Origin: Streptomyces sp. NBC_01210 | GTDB taxonomy: Bacteria; Actinomycetota; Actinomycetes; Streptomycetales; Streptomycetaceae | Length of the DNA: 64,000 bases | Direction: 5' to 3' | Assembly: GCF_036010325.1 (NCBI RefSeq) | Contig: NZ_CP108549.1 | Span: forward strand, 8,556,001 to 8,620,000 | In this document: one piece after another, positions 1-8,267 of the stretch | How positions within the stretch are numbered: position 1 is the stretch's first letter | Layout: each line of letters opens with the position of its first letter | Translations under genes and position numbers: made by a program | Notes under the pieces: model-generated | The model's database searches: none | What the model was told of the DNA's origin: nothing | What the model saw: the letters and a program-made list of their open reading frames with translations, nothing else

Positions 1-168
1 GTGACACAGCCCGGCCAGTCGGAGCGCAGGGCGGGCTCTCCAGCGGTCGAGCTGTTGCTGCACCCGCTGAAGGTGGGCGAGTAGCGTGCCGCCGGGATGA
101 TCGAGATTCTCGGCTCCGCAGTCGCGCAGGAGATCGAGGGCGTGAGCGGTGCTTGCTGATGTGGGCAC
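1..168 (-). CDS. DUF6817-like protein, N-terminal part
   Basis: The reading frame starts at a GTG (166-168) preceded by a good ribosome binding site (GAAAGGAG, about 9 bases upstream) and runs off the window edge. The visible 56 residues include HPGGTLLAHLQRVQQQLDRW and a following LAGLCH, which resembles the HD-like DUF6817 family pattern (H.G.TLL.HL....LL..W, then LAGL.H). That family is related to metal-dependent HD proteins of unknown function. It lies 52 bp downstream of the TauE-type exporter on the same strand and may be cotranscribed with it. The family assignment is from memory of the pattern, and the rest of the protein is outside the window. Confidence 0.6.
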   Translation of the reverse strand, partial: MPTSASTAHALDLLRDCGAENLDHPGGTLLAHLQRVQQQLDRWRARPALRLAGLCH

Positions 169-220
169 GCGGACGGACTCCTTTCAGTTGTTCGGCAGGG
201 GTGTTACTTGTCCAGGAGGT

Positions 221-976
221 CTATTGCAAGGCCATGACTCCGGCCGCGGTGAGGCCGACGGTGACGATGAGGGCGCGCAGCGCGGCCGGTGGCAGCTTGC
301 GGCCCACACGTGCGCCCAGTACGCCGCCGAGGGCAGAGCCGACGGCGATCACTGCGGCGACGGTCCAGTCGACGTCGGCAACCGTGATGAAGACGACAGC
401 CGCGATTCCGTTCACGATGGAGGCGAGAACGTTCTTCGCGGCGTTCAGCCGCTGCAGGTCTTCCCGAAGGAAGCTGCCGAAGAGTCCCATGAGAAGGACC
501 CCTTGTGCCGCTCCGAAGTAGCCGCCGTAGATGCCTGTGCCCAGTACGCCGAACCACATGGGGGCGCCGCCGTCATCTCGCCTGTGGCTCCGGTGTTGCT
601 GCAGCCATCGGCCGAGCCGGGGCTGCAGCAGGACCAGAACGCAGGCGGTCAGGATCAGTACGGGCACTATTGCTTTGAAGGTCTCGGCGGGCAGTCTCAG
701 CAGGAGCAGCGCGCCGATGAGCCCACCGATGAGCGAGGCGATGCCGAACCGGATCAACCGGCCCAACTGGCCTTTGAGTTCTCTGCGGTAGCCGTATGCG
801 GCGCTCAGTACGCCCGGCACCAGGCCGATGTTGTTGGACACATTGGCCAGCACCGGCGGATAGCCGAAGGCGATCAGGGTGGGGAAGGTGATGAGAGTCC
901 CGGACCCGACCACCGCGTTGATCCCGCCGGCCGCGATGCCGGCGGCTCCGATGGCCACCAACTCGATTGCTTGCAC
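221..976 (-). CDS. TauE/SafE (TSUP) family membrane transporter
   Basis: A 251-residue polytopic membrane protein with the family's N-terminal glycine-rich helix (GIAAGGINAVVGSGTLITFP) and a second homologous half around GTGIYGGYFGAAQGVLLMGL. TSUP proteins export or import sulfite, sulfoacetate or similar small anions across the cytoplasmic membrane. The length is normal for the family. The start is a GTG at 974-976 with GGAAGGTGAG just upstream. The gene is divergent from a LysR regulator across about 230 bp that contain a large palindrome, so it is the natural candidate target of that regulator. The substrate cannot be read from the sequence. Confidence 0.88.
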   Translation of the reverse strand: MQAIELVAIGAAGIAAGGINAVVGSGTLITFPTLIAFGYPPVLANVSNNIGLVPGVLSAAYGYRRELKGQLGRLIRFGIASLIGGLIGALLLLRLPAETFKAIVPVLILTACVLVLLQPRLGRWLQQHRSHRRDDGGAPMWFGVLGTGIYGGYFGAAQGVLLMGLFGSFLREDLQRLNAAKNVLASIVNGIAAVVFITVADVDWTVAAVIAVGSALGGVLGARVGRKLPPAALRALIVTVGLTAAGVMALQ

Positions 977-1056
977 AACTCACCTTCCGAAGACGCGCAC
1001 AGGGGCGGGCAGTTCGGGTTACCGGACAGTCTTTGCTCCGAGCCGGTCGGGTCGGC

Positions 1057-1111
1057 ACCTGTTCAGGGAATTTCGCGGCGGTCCGGACCGTCACGAATTC
1101 CCTGAACAGGT
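1057..1111. promoter_or_regulatory. Nested palindrome between divergent TauE and LysR genes
   Basis: A perfect 16-bp inverted repeat (ACCTGTTCAGGGAATT at 1057-1072 and its complement at 1096-1111) encloses a perfect 12-bp palindrome (CGGTCCGGACCG, 1079-1090), almost concentric. It sits in the shared promoter region, about 97 bp from the LysR start and about 80 bp from the exporter start. It could be an operator or a cruciform-forming element. It is far larger than the usual LysR box (T-N11-A). Confidence 0.6.
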
Positions 1112-1207
1112 TGCCGCCCTGGGCCCAGAAGCGATCTTCGGTGACGGTGAAATCCCAAGTCAATCCTCGGGTTTTCTTGCAGACCCCCAAGGGATACCTT
1201 CACCCTC

Positions 1208-2140
1208 GTGACTCTTGACGATCTACGTGTCTTCATTGCGGTGTGCAGAGCAGGCAGCCTCAGCGCCGTGGCCCGCGACCTCTCATGCACGCAGTCCGCG
1301 GTGAGCCAGCACGTCAAACGGCTGGAACGGGAACTGGACGTCAGCCTGTTGGAGAGGCACCCACGTGGTGTAGTGCCCACCTCGGCGGGGCGCATCCTCC
1401 AGGCCGCGGCCGCCGACGGCATCGGGGGCATCGACCTCGCCCTGCGCCGACTCCAGGACCTGGTGCGCGGGGACGGCGGTTCGGTGCGGATCACCACGGG
1501 AGCGACGACCGTACGGCACTTCATGGCCGAGGCCATCGTCGACTTCCGCCGGCGTTACCCCCAGGTGAGCCTGGAGTTCGAGACGGAGAACTCCAGCCGC
1601 AGCTGCTTCGACGCGCTCGCCGCGCACGACCTGGACCTCGCCTGGATCACCATCGGGACCCCAGTCCGGGGCATCGAGCAGCGCCCCGTCGTCGAACTGC
1701 CCTGGGTGCTGGCTGTCAAAGCCGACGACCCGCTGGCGGCCAAGACCCACATGGACCCTGCGGACCTGGCGGACCTGCAGCTGATCCGCCTCCCCGAGAA
1801 CTCGACATCCCGAGCTCATCTCGACGCGTACTTCGCCGAGTTGGGAGTCCGATGGACCGCCGACACCGGTGTCGCCGACTGGGACACCGCCATCCTCCTC
1901 GCGGAGCTCGGCCTCGGCCACGCCGTCGTACCCGCCCTGCCCGGCCGCCATGGCGCCGAACACAGCAGCGTCCGCCTGATCCCGCTTCCGGCATTGCCCG
2001 CCCTGTCCGCCGGTTGGGCGGTACGCCGGTGGGACGCCCTGAGCCCACTGGCCCGCGCCTTCGCCGATACCGTCGCCCAGAACTGCGCGGGGATGCCCGG
2101 GTGCTCGCTCACCGGACATGAGCCGCGATCGGTTGGCTGA
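1208..2140 (+). CDS. LysR-family transcriptional regulator
   Basis: A 310-residue protein with an N-terminal winged helix-turn-helix (LRVFIAVCRAGSLSAVARDL, then TQSAVSQHVKRLE, residues about 5-60) and a LysR substrate-binding domain from about residue 90. The GTG start at 1208 fits the family's usual N-terminus, although no strong ribosome binding site precedes it. LysR regulators usually control the divergent neighbour, here the TauE-type exporter, in response to a small effector. The next 282 bp (2141-2422) contain no gene I can support. Confidence 0.92.
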   Translation: MTLDDLRVFIAVCRAGSLSAVARDLSCTQSAVSQHVKRLERELDVSLLERHPRGVVPTSAGRILQAAAADGIGGIDLALRRLQDLVRGDGGSVRITTGATTVRHFMAEAIVDFRRRYPQVSLEFETENSSRSCFDALAAHDLDLAWITIGTPVRGIEQRPVVELPWVLAVKADDPLAAKTHMDPADLADLQLIRLPENSTSRAHLDAYFAELGVRWTADTGVADWDTAILLAELGLGHAVVPALPGRHGAEHSSVRLIPLPALPALSAGWAVRRWDALSPLARAFADTVAQNCAGMPGCSLTGHEPRSVG

Positions 2141-2422
2141 CGCCCGGCGGTCCGCCGAGGATGGCCGGGCCGGACGGCCCCATCCCGCCGGAGCGCGTCA
2201 GGATCGCTGGGGAGTTGTGCACGGCGGCTGGGGCCGCAGGTGTCAACGGAGCTCGGTTGGTCAGCGGGCCGACACCGCCCGAGCTCAGCGCCGCCCGCGC
2301 GGCAGCCGGCGTCGTGGGTGGTGGCGAACACATCGCCGCCCAGCAGCGTGCATCAGACGCTCGGCCGGGGGCACTCGGGGGCTCAGGAGGCGTACCGCGC
2401 GCCCACACCTGAGGGAGGCATC

Positions 2423-3259
2423 GTGACGTCGACTTACGCACACTGGCGGGCCCGTGCTTCGAGATCCATGACCGGCCACTCCGCGGAGCAGGAGACCCTG
2501 ACCGTCGCAGGACGGGCGGGCTTTGTCGCCCGTGGCGTCGTGTATGTCCTCATCGGCGCGCTGGCCGTCAGGATCGCTCTGGGGAGCGGTGGCGAGGAAG
2601 CTGATCGCCAGGGCGCGCTTCGCCAGGTCGCGGAGCAGCCCTTCGGGAGGGTGATGCTCTGGGCGCTTGTCGTCGGCTTCGGCTGCATGGCGCTCTGGCG
2701 GGGCGCCCGCGCGGTGATGACCAGGGGGCCTCGGCGGAAGGCCGCCTCCCGGCTGTTGGACGGTGGCCGGGCTCTCTTCTACGCCGCCGTCTGCTGGGCA
2801 ACTGCCGCGTTTGCCGCAGGGAGCGGCCAGGGCTCCAGCGGCGATGCGAAGTCTCAGGACTGGACGGCATCGGCGCTGGAACTGCCGTACGGAGGTGTGC
2901 TGGTGGGCGCCGCGGGCTGTCTCCTGATCGGCATCGGCACGGTGCTCGCCGTACGGGCGGCACTGCGGCGCTTCCTGCGGCAGTTGGATACCGCGGCCAT
3001 GAGCCGCCGCACGCGGCAGGTCGTGACCGGCCTGGGTGTGGGCGGCGGCGTGGCGCGCGGCACCGTGTTCGCCGCAGCCGGGACCTTCATCCTGGTTGCG
3101 GCGGTCCGCTTCGACCCGCACGAGGCCAAGGGCATGGACGCGACGCTCCGCAGCTTCACGCACACCCCGATGGGCCCGTGGCTCCTGGTCGCCGTCGCGG
3201 TCGGACTGATTCTCTTCGGCGTCTTCTCCTTCGCCTCGGCGCGGTGGCGCCGCCTGTGA
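2423..3259 (+). CDS. DUF1206 membrane protein
   Basis: A 278-residue membrane protein with three repeats of the DUF1206 unit, each beginning with a glycine-rich helix: AGFVARGVVYVLIGALAV near residue 30, a second around residues 110-140, and GVARGTVFAAAGTFILVAAV near 210. DUF1206 is an uncharacterised actinobacterial membrane family. The GTG at 2423 is chosen because GAGGGAGG (2411-2418) lies directly upstream; the open frame extends further upstream but without a binding site. Its 3' end abuts a decayed desaturase fragment on the other strand. Confidence 0.85.
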   Translation: MTSTYAHWRARASRSMTGHSAEQETLTVAGRAGFVARGVVYVLIGALAVRIALGSGGEEADRQGALRQVAEQPFGRVMLWALVVGFGCMALWRGARAVMTRGPRRKAASRLLDGGRALFYAAVCWATAAFAAGSGQGSSGDAKSQDWTASALELPYGGVLVGAAGCLLIGIGTVLAVRAALRRFLRQLDTAAMSRRTRQVVTGLGVGGGVARGTVFAAAGTFILVAAVRFDPHEAKGMDATLRSFTHTPMGPWLLVAVAVGLILFGVFSFASARWRRL

Positions 3260-3262
3260 CTG

Positions 3263-3505
3263 TTCATCGGCGGCGGCGGCGGTCGGGTCGAGCTGGCCGC
3301 GGTCTACGCCGTGGCGGGCGCAGGTGGGGTCGGCATGGTGGAGGTTGTGCCAGCTCTCCCCGAACGAGAGCAGCGCGAGCGGCCAGAGGTTGGTCGCGCG
3401 GTCAAGAAGAAGATCGGTGGGCCCGATCGGCCGTCCCCACAGCAGCCGGCCGCTAAGGAGGAGGGACAGGAAGGGGAACTTCGCGATGAGTGCGGTCACC
3501 GCCAA
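3263..3505 (-). pseudogene. Fatty-acid desaturase fragment (C-terminal region)
   Basis: In one minus-strand frame the sequence reads NLWPLALLSFGESWHNLHHADPT-type text followed by ARHGVDRGQLD, the hallmark of acyl-CoA/acyl-lipid delta-9 desaturases. It includes the third histidine box (HNLHH). Only about 80 residues remain of a family of 300 or more, and the other histidine boxes are absent on both sides. It is therefore a remnant. The reading frame continues antisense into the DUF1206 gene without meaning. Confidence 0.7.
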
Positions 3506-3693
3506 CTGCCCGCGCTGGGCGGGCGAGCGCGGGGCACAGCCTCACCGCGCGGGAAAGGCGCCGTACCGTCGTATGCGTCCGGCGCCTGAACTGCTGCGTC
3601 GGGTCGTTCGGGTCGTTCGGGTCGTTCGGGTCGTTCGGGTCGTGATTCGGGGCGTGCGTCGGGCCGTGCTGTGGCTTTCGTACGGAGGGACAT
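3496..3693 (-). CDS. Small repeat-containing ORF (PER repeats)
   Basis: A possible 65-residue basic protein starting at an ATG (3691-3693) with GAGGAG 6-7 bases upstream. Its centre is a run of Pro-Glu-Arg triplets encoded by a 9-bp tandem repeat, so copy-number changes would keep the frame. There is no recognisable domain. The overlap with the desaturase remnant and the low-complexity composition make it uncertain that this is a real gene. Confidence 0.3.
   Translation of the reverse strand: MSLRTKATARPDARPESRPERPERPERPERPDAAVQAPDAYDGTAPFPRGEAVPRARPPSAGSWR
3602..3643. repeat. 9-bp tandem repeat (GGTCGTTCG), about 4.5 copies
   Basis: Line 3601 shows the unit GGTCGTTCG repeated head to tail four times plus a partial copy. 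It lies in the possible small PER-repeat ORF on the minus strand. Confidence 0.95.
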
Positions 3694-3782
3694 CCGGGAC
3701 TCCTCGGCCGTGTGTGGTGTCGCGGAAGTGCAATCGCGGTGACGGGCGGAGCTCAAGGCAGGCGACAGCTTCCGTGACCGTG

Positions 3783-4499
3783 TCAGGTGCTCAGGCCGGT
3801 GAGCGGTTCGGTTCCGTCGATGAAGGCTCGGGCGACGTCGGACAGGCGCCGGTTGTGTGCGCGGGCGTAGCCGCGTAGTGCGGTGAAGGCCTGTTCCATG
3901 TCGATGCCCTGGCGTTCGGCGAGCTTGCCTTTGGCTTGTTCGATCAGGACGCGGCTGTTCAGCGCGGTCTGCAGCTGTTCGTTGAGGACGTTGCTGCGCT
4001 GGGTGGAGCGTTGTTGCAGGAGGCTGATGGTGGCGACGTCTGCCAGGGCCTGTGCGATGGGTGTGCCGACCGGGTCGAAGGAGCCGGGGTGGGTGCGGAA
4101 GAGGTTGAGGGCGCCGACGACTTCGTCCCGGAGACGCATCGGCAGGGCTTGGACCGCCGCGAACCCGCTGTGGTGGGCTTGCTCGACGAAGCGCGGCCAG
4201 CGGTCGGCCTCCCTGCTCAGGTCGGGGACTGTCACGGGTGCGCCGGTGCGGAAGCACTCCAGGCAGGGACCTTCGTCGTTCTGGAGCTGGAAGAGCTCGA
4301 GCAGGCGTACTTGTTCGCTGGAGGCGGCCATGACGCGGAGTTCGCCGTCCCGGTCCGCGAGCAGCACGCCGGCCGCGCTGGCGCCGAGCATGCCGACGCA
4401 GCGGTCGGTCAGCAGGCGCAGGAAGTCGATCAGGTCGAAGTCGGCGACCAGGTTGTCGGCCAGTTCGACGAATGTCTTGGCAAGGAGCTGATCATTCAT
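3783..4499 (-). CDS. GAF-ANTAR domain regulator (first copy in file order)
   Basis: A 238-residue cytoplasmic protein with an N-terminal GAF sensor domain (about residues 15-160, with the DEGPCLECFRTGAPV motif) and a C-terminal ANTAR RNA-binding domain (about 170-230: LIEQAKGKLAERQGIDMEQAF). ANTAR proteins bind two-hairpin RNA targets and antiterminate transcription. ATG 4499 is preferred because AGAGG lies 9 bases upstream; a GTG three codons earlier overlaps that site. It is the last gene of the STAS-GNAT-ANTAR-ANTAR series, 76 bp after the previous gene. Confidence 0.88.
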   Translation of the reverse strand: MNDQLLAKTFVELADNLVADFDLIDFLRLLTDRCVGMLGASAAGVLLADRDGELRVMAASSEQVRLLELFQLQNDEGPCLECFRTGAPVTVPDLSREADRWPRFVEQAHHSGFAAVQALPMRLRDEVVGALNLFRTHPGSFDPVGTPIAQALADVATISLLQQRSTQRSNVLNEQLQTALNSRVLIEQAKGKLAERQGIDMEQAFTALRGYARAHNRRLSDVARAFIDGTEPLTGLST

Positions 4500-4575
4500 C
4501 GTGTACACCCTCTGTCGAAGCTACTCCCGCCGGGGAGGGGCGGGAAGTGAGCACGTTCATTGGTCGGCTCCTGCA

Positions 4576-5346
4576 TCAGGGATCCTCGTCGGTCTGATCC
4601 GTGTCCGCGTCCGTGGCTGTGTCCGGGGGGAATTGGAGTCGGCGGGCGACCACGTCGGCGGCTACCTCGGCGAGCCGGCGTCCGTGGGCGTAGGCGTGGG
4701 CGCGCAGCCGGATGAATGCCTCCTCGATGCCGACGTCGAGCTGCACCGTGAGCATGCCGGTGGCCTGGTCGATCTCGGCCCGGTACCTGCCCAGGTCTTC
4801 GTAAGGCCCGTCCGGCGGGATCCCGACGGGTGGCGTATTCGACTCTTCGATCTGCACATCGAGCAGGACCAGGGTCGCGGTGTCGGCGAAAGCCATGGCG
4901 TCGGCCAGCTCCTCCGCGGTCAGCTCGATGGGCAGGCTGGAGTAGAGGTCAAGAACTCCCGGACTGATCGCCCCGATCTGCAGAGGGAGCGCGAAGACCG
5001 CGCCCGCTCCGGCGTCCAGGGCCGCATCGGCGAACACGGGCCAGCGGCCCCGCACTTCACCGGCGCGCAGATCGGGTGTCAGAACGGCTGTGCCGAGGAC
5101 GAAGGCGTCCACGCACGGCCCCTCACCGAGGGTGAATTGCAGTTCTTCCAGCTGCTCGCTGATGTCGTCGGTGCTGCACAAGGGGTGACTGGCTGTGGTC
5201 CGGGACATCGCGGACACCCCGGCCCCGCCGACCGGCAGGGCCGCCACGGCGGCGGTGCACACATCCACCACGCCGACCCGGGCACCACGCAGGGCCGCCT
5301 GCTCGGCCGCAAGCACGCGGATCCGTGCCGACCGGCTGCCGGTCAT
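4576..5346 (-). CDS. GAF-ANTAR domain regulator, coupled to GNAT gene
   Basis: A 256-residue protein with a GAF-like domain (residues about 15-165, including LGEGPCVDAFVLGTAV) and a C-terminal ANTAR domain (EIDQATGMLTVQLDVGIEEA, about 185-240). The ATG at 5344-5346 overlaps the stop of the GNAT gene as ATGA, so the start is fixed by translational coupling. It is a paralogue of the next ANTAR gene downstream. The pair may sense different cues and act on overlapping RNA targets, which is inference. Confidence 0.88.
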   Translation of the reverse strand: MTGSRSARIRVLAAEQAALRGARVGVVDVCTAAVAALPVGGAGVSAMSRTTASHPLCSTDDISEQLEELQFTLGEGPCVDAFVLGTAVLTPDLRAGEVRGRWPVFADAALDAGAGAVFALPLQIGAISPGVLDLYSSLPIELTAEELADAMAFADTATLVLLDVQIEESNTPPVGIPPDGPYEDLGRYRAEIDQATGMLTVQLDVGIEEAFIRLRAHAYAHGRRLAEVAADVVARRLQFPPDTATDADTDQTDEDP

Positions 5347-6005
5347 CGCTCCGGCCGCTGAGTCCGGGCATTGTGCGCGAGGCCGTCCGGAGTGGCCGCT
5401 GTTCGCTCCCCAAGGGCCAGGACCAGCGCCCGTGTCACTGCCGGGCCGGGCGGTCTGCGTACTTCTCCGATCTCTTGCCATCCCCAGGACTGGAAGGCGG
5501 CATACGTTGCGCGGTCTGCCTGATCCACCAGGGTCGCGCCGAGCGACGCCTGGTGGTCGGCGAGCAGTCGCTCCTGCAGTCGGCGGGCGAGGTCGCGGTC
5601 CTGCTCGTGCGGGTGGACCACGATCTCGGTGATGGCGAAGACATGCCCGGATGCGGTGAGCTGCTCGATGCTCTGCGGCAGTGTTCCGTCGAAGCCACGC
5701 CACCAGGAGCCGTCGCGCCGTACGGGGAATCCGAAGGCGCAACCGGCCAGTGTGGTGGTCTCCGCGATCAGCATGGCGAACCCCGGCCTCCGGACGTCAT
5801 CTGTGAGGCGGCGCAGAAAGGCCTGGCGGTTGCGGTACTCCTCGCCGGCGGCTGTGTCGGTGGACTCGACGTACAGGTCTGCCAGGTCCTCCTTCAGGCC
5901 CTCGGCCTGCCAGCGGTTGAGCCGGCGCAGGCGAATCGCGCTCATGGCGGACGATGCGTGATCTTCCCGCTCCCGCGAGCCTCTTCGCGCAGGGCGGGCT
6001 GTCAC
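5343..6005 (-). CDS. GNAT-family acetyltransferase-like protein
   Basis: A 220-residue protein with a GNAT-type core (residues about 20-190): a central strand HVFAITEIVVHPHEQDRDLARRLQ corresponds to motif A with its acetyl-CoA pyrophosphate loop, followed by a Trp-rich C-terminus (AAFQSWGWQEIGEV). GTG 6005 is used because it overlaps the STAS stop codon as GTGA. ATG 5945 is an alternative start closer to the conserved fold but has no clear ribosome binding site. The acceptor is unknown. The four-base overlaps on both sides make a tight operon with the STAS and ANTAR genes. Confidence 0.75.
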   Translation of the reverse strand: MTARPARRGSREREDHASSAMSAIRLRRLNRWQAEGLKEDLADLYVESTDTAAGEEYRNRQAFLRRLTDDVRRPGFAMLIAETTTLAGCAFGFPVRRDGSWWRGFDGTLPQSIEQLTASGHVFAITEIVVHPHEQDRDLARRLQERLLADHQASLGATLVDQADRATYAAFQSWGWQEIGEVRRPPGPAVTRALVLALGERTAATPDGLAHNARTQRPER

Positions 6006-6451
6006 AGCACACCGCCCGTGGCGGCAGTGATGGCCGGAGCAGGCCCATGGGGGGCCGAGTGGAGAGGAGCAGGCCGTTGGGCTGGAGTGATTGCGACGAT
6101 GCCTTCCCGGCGAGGCGGTGGTCCTTGAAGGGCCGGAAGGCCGCGGAGCAGGAATCCGGAGCCGGTGAGTTCGACGAGCCGAGCCAGCGTCGGAGGCGGG
6201 TAGTGCAGTTGCAGAGCCCCTCCCGCCGTCGTGGTGTGCTGCGACGCCTCGAGGAAGGCGTTGAGGCCGCTGCAGTCGCAGAAGGAGACGGGGGTCAGGT
6301 CGATGTCGACGGTGCGGATGCCGTCGCGCAGGCAGCGCTTCAGCGTCTCGCGCACAAGCGGCGCAGTTTCCAGGTCGATCTCACCGGCCAGGGTGATCAG
6401 CGCCCGGCTCTCGCTGTCGTGCCGGTAGATGGTCAGTCGCGGTAGGGGCAT
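6002..6451 (-). CDS. STAS-domain anti-sigma factor antagonist
   Basis: A 149-residue protein whose first 105 residues form a STAS domain (ALITLAGEIDLETAPLVRE, then VDIDLTPVSFCDCSGLNAFL). The conserved phosphorylatable serine of SpoIIAA/RsbV-type proteins is present in DCSGL. Family members bind and release anti-sigma kinases in partner-switching cascades. The C-terminal 40 residues are an arginine/proline tail without domain. It is the first gene of the operon, with GAGG 4-7 bases before ATG 6451. A 20-bp palindrome (6496-6515) lies about 45 bp upstream. Confidence 0.85.
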   Translation of the reverse strand: MPLPRLTIYRHDSESRALITLAGEIDLETAPLVRETLKRCLRDGIRTVDIDLTPVSFCDCSGLNAFLEASQHTTTAGGALQLHYPPPTLARLVELTGSGFLLRGLPALQGPPPRREGIVAITPAQRPAPLHSAPHGPAPAITAATGGVL

Positions 6452-7001
6452 GACGCCTCGGTTTCAGGGGGACCCGCCGGGCACAGTCAAGCGGCGGAGC
6501 CGGATTTCCGGCTCCTCCTGGTGCGCTCACGGTAGGGGCGTACTTTCGGCGGAGGCGGGCGAATGGCCGGTCCAACAGCCTGTGCACCAGGATCGGGAAC
6601 GACCAGGGGATGCGCCGGGCGACCGGACTCAGGATCCGCTCCCCGCAGACATCTGTGCTGAGCAGCAACATGCCGCCGGGGTCTGGGACGTCTACACAGC
6701 AGAGTAGCCCTTGACCCGGGCCATGGACGGCTGGCAGCCAGCCATTCTCACTGACTGGGCGCTTCCCGACAGGCACCGGTGCCGCGTGTGCATATCTGCT
6801 GCACTGCACGGCACTTGGGCACAAGTCGCGAAGTGCGGCGCCGATGACCCGGGCGCGCGCGGCACGGCATCGCCCCGCTCAGCGCCGGCGTCCGCTTCGA
6901 GGGGGACCATCGGGGGCTTGGGGGCGACCGGTTTTGCGTCGTGACTCACTCCTACGACTCACTCCCCGCGCTCCCGCGACTCACTCCCGCGTTCTCACGA
7001 C
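6452..7001. other. 550 bp without a supported gene
   Basis: Open frames exist on both strands but none has a family resemblance plus a ribosome binding site. Two structures stand out: the palindrome GGAGCCGGATTTCCGGCTCC (6496-6515) upstream of the STAS gene, and most of a cluster of four GACTCACTCC repeats (6943-7008). Confidence 0.6.
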
Positions 7002-7008
7002 TCACTCC
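6943..7008. repeat. Four direct repeats of GACTCACTCC
   Basis: Exact copies at 6943-6952, 6956-6965, 6978-6987 and 6999-7008, spaced 13, 22 and 21 bp start to start. The last copy overlaps the stop codon of the small membrane protein gene. The near-helical spacing of the last three is suggestive of a protein-binding array, but the function is unknown. Confidence 0.85.
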
Positions 7009-7226
7009 CGTGTGCGGACGCCACGGCCGGAGCCGCCACAGTCCGCTCGTCGCGCTGCGTGCTGCGGCGGTCCGCCCTGAATCCTTGCCCGGCGGCCGGG
7101 CACGGCCGGAGGCAAGGTCGCGATGCGATCGTCGTGGCGCGTAGTGAACAGCTGAATCGCCAGGACGCCCACGGCAATCATCGCCAGAAGCACGATCACC
7201 GTCGCGAAGATCTCCATGCCCCTCAC
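7002..7226 (-). CDS. Small single-helix membrane protein
   Basis: A 74-residue protein with one N-terminal membrane helix (EIFATVIVLLAMIAVGVLAI, residues about 5-24) and a basic, disordered C-terminus. The GTG at 7224-7226 overlaps the stop of the DUF5994 gene as GTGA, which argues for translational coupling; ATG 7217 three codons later is an alternative. No family is recognised. Confidence 0.6.
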   Translation of the reverse strand: MRGMEIFATVIVLLAMIAVGVLAIQLFTTRHDDRIATLPPAVPGRRARIQGGPPQHAARRADCGGSGRGVRTRE

Positions 7227-7819
7227 ATGCCTTTCGCCGGAGTCGCCACGTGGTCAATGACTGCCCCGGCGGGGGTACGAGAGGTCGGGCGGCGGGTGTC
7301 ATGGCCGCCTTCGGAGTCCCAGACCGTCTCGCGGGTCGAGTCCCAGTCGGCCTCTGCCGCGATTCGGAAGAGCTCTGCCTCCTGTATCAGGCCGCTCGCC
7401 GTGAGACATTGCGATGGGTCAGTGGCCGCGGCCATCAGCCGGGCGGCTGTGGCCGGGCCCGTCTCCGGCGGGATCACCAGCAGGTCCCAGCGGCCGGTGG
7501 TGTAGGAGAGCAGCAGCAGCTTGTGCGGGTCCTGCTCGGCCTTGAACCAGCCCACATGCACCACATGCCCGGCGACGGGCACTTTCCGTGGGATGACCGG
7601 CCAGAACGTGGGGTTCACCGTGACGCGGGTGATCCGCCCCCACAGCGGGTCAAGTAGTGCGGTGAGCGAGGGGAGTTCCGCCGTCAAGTCGCGGGAGCGT
7701 GGCCACCACGCACCGTCGATCAGAGCAGGAGCGGCGCCGGCCGGCGCCAGTATGAGTCGGAGGGGCAGCGAAGAGGTCCGGTCTTCGACCGCCGGTTTGT
7801 CCAACATAGTTGCGGTCAT
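7223..7819 (-). CDS. DUF5994 family protein
   Basis: A 198-residue cytoplasmic protein matching the DUF5994 pattern: an N-terminal LRLILAPAG, the hallmark IDGAWWPRSRDLTAELPSL near residue 40, and later VGWFKAEQDPHKLLLLSY and RWDLLVIPPET. The function is unknown; the family is common in Streptomyces and often near stress-regulated genes. ATG 7819 is chosen as the first methionine near the family's usual start; ATG 7807 is possible. A small hairpin (7838-7855) lies just upstream. Confidence 0.8.
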   Translation of the reverse strand: MTATMLDKPAVEDRTSSLPLRLILAPAGAAPALIDGAWWPRSRDLTAELPSLTALLDPLWGRITRVTVNPTFWPVIPRKVPVAGHVVHVGWFKAEQDPHKLLLLSYTTGRWDLLVIPPETGPATAARLMAAATDPSQCLTASGLIQEAELFRIAAEADWDSTRETVWDSEGGHDTRRPTSRTPAGAVIDHVATPAKGM

Positions 7820-8267
7820 GACGCGGACCCTGCCCCCGGCCGGTCGAAACCGGCCCGGTGTCGTGAATCGCCGAAAACGACACCAGCGTGAAAGCTGATG
7901 TACGAAGTGTCCTCGGTGAGTCCACGGTACTCCTGGCCGGAGCCCGACGGACCGTAGCTGGGATACGGGCTGAAAACCTCTCAGCCCGTCGCCGCCGTCA
8001 GCAGATGAGACGCCGCCCGGCGGGCCTTCGCGTCGACGGCATCGTGATTGCACCACTCGCGCATGTCGGCTGCCATGATCACGCTCTTCTAGGCCTCTTA
8101 GTGCAGGACCAGGTGGAGCAGTCCCGGGAAACCGGGCGGGCACTCGGTGCGCACCGGCCGGATTTCGGACAGTCCAGCATTCGCATGCGCCTCGGCAGTT
8201 TCAGCGGGCGATCGTCGGCGACCCGTAAGGGAAGCGACAATCATCAGCGAATGGAGGAGGAACTCCC
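7820..8267. other. Divergent intergenic region between DUF5994 and WhiB genes
   Basis: About 450 bp with no supported gene. It should contain the promoters of both flanking genes. I see the inverted repeat GGCCGGTCGAAACCGGCC (7838-7855) near the DUF5994 start and GGAGGAGGAA (8253-8262) serving the WhiB start, but no confident promoter hexamers. Confidence 0.5.

Noticed and set aside
2161..2412. An 83-residue frame between the LysR and DUF1206 genes
   Set aside because: It has alanine/glycine-rich composition, no strong ribosome binding site and no known relatives.
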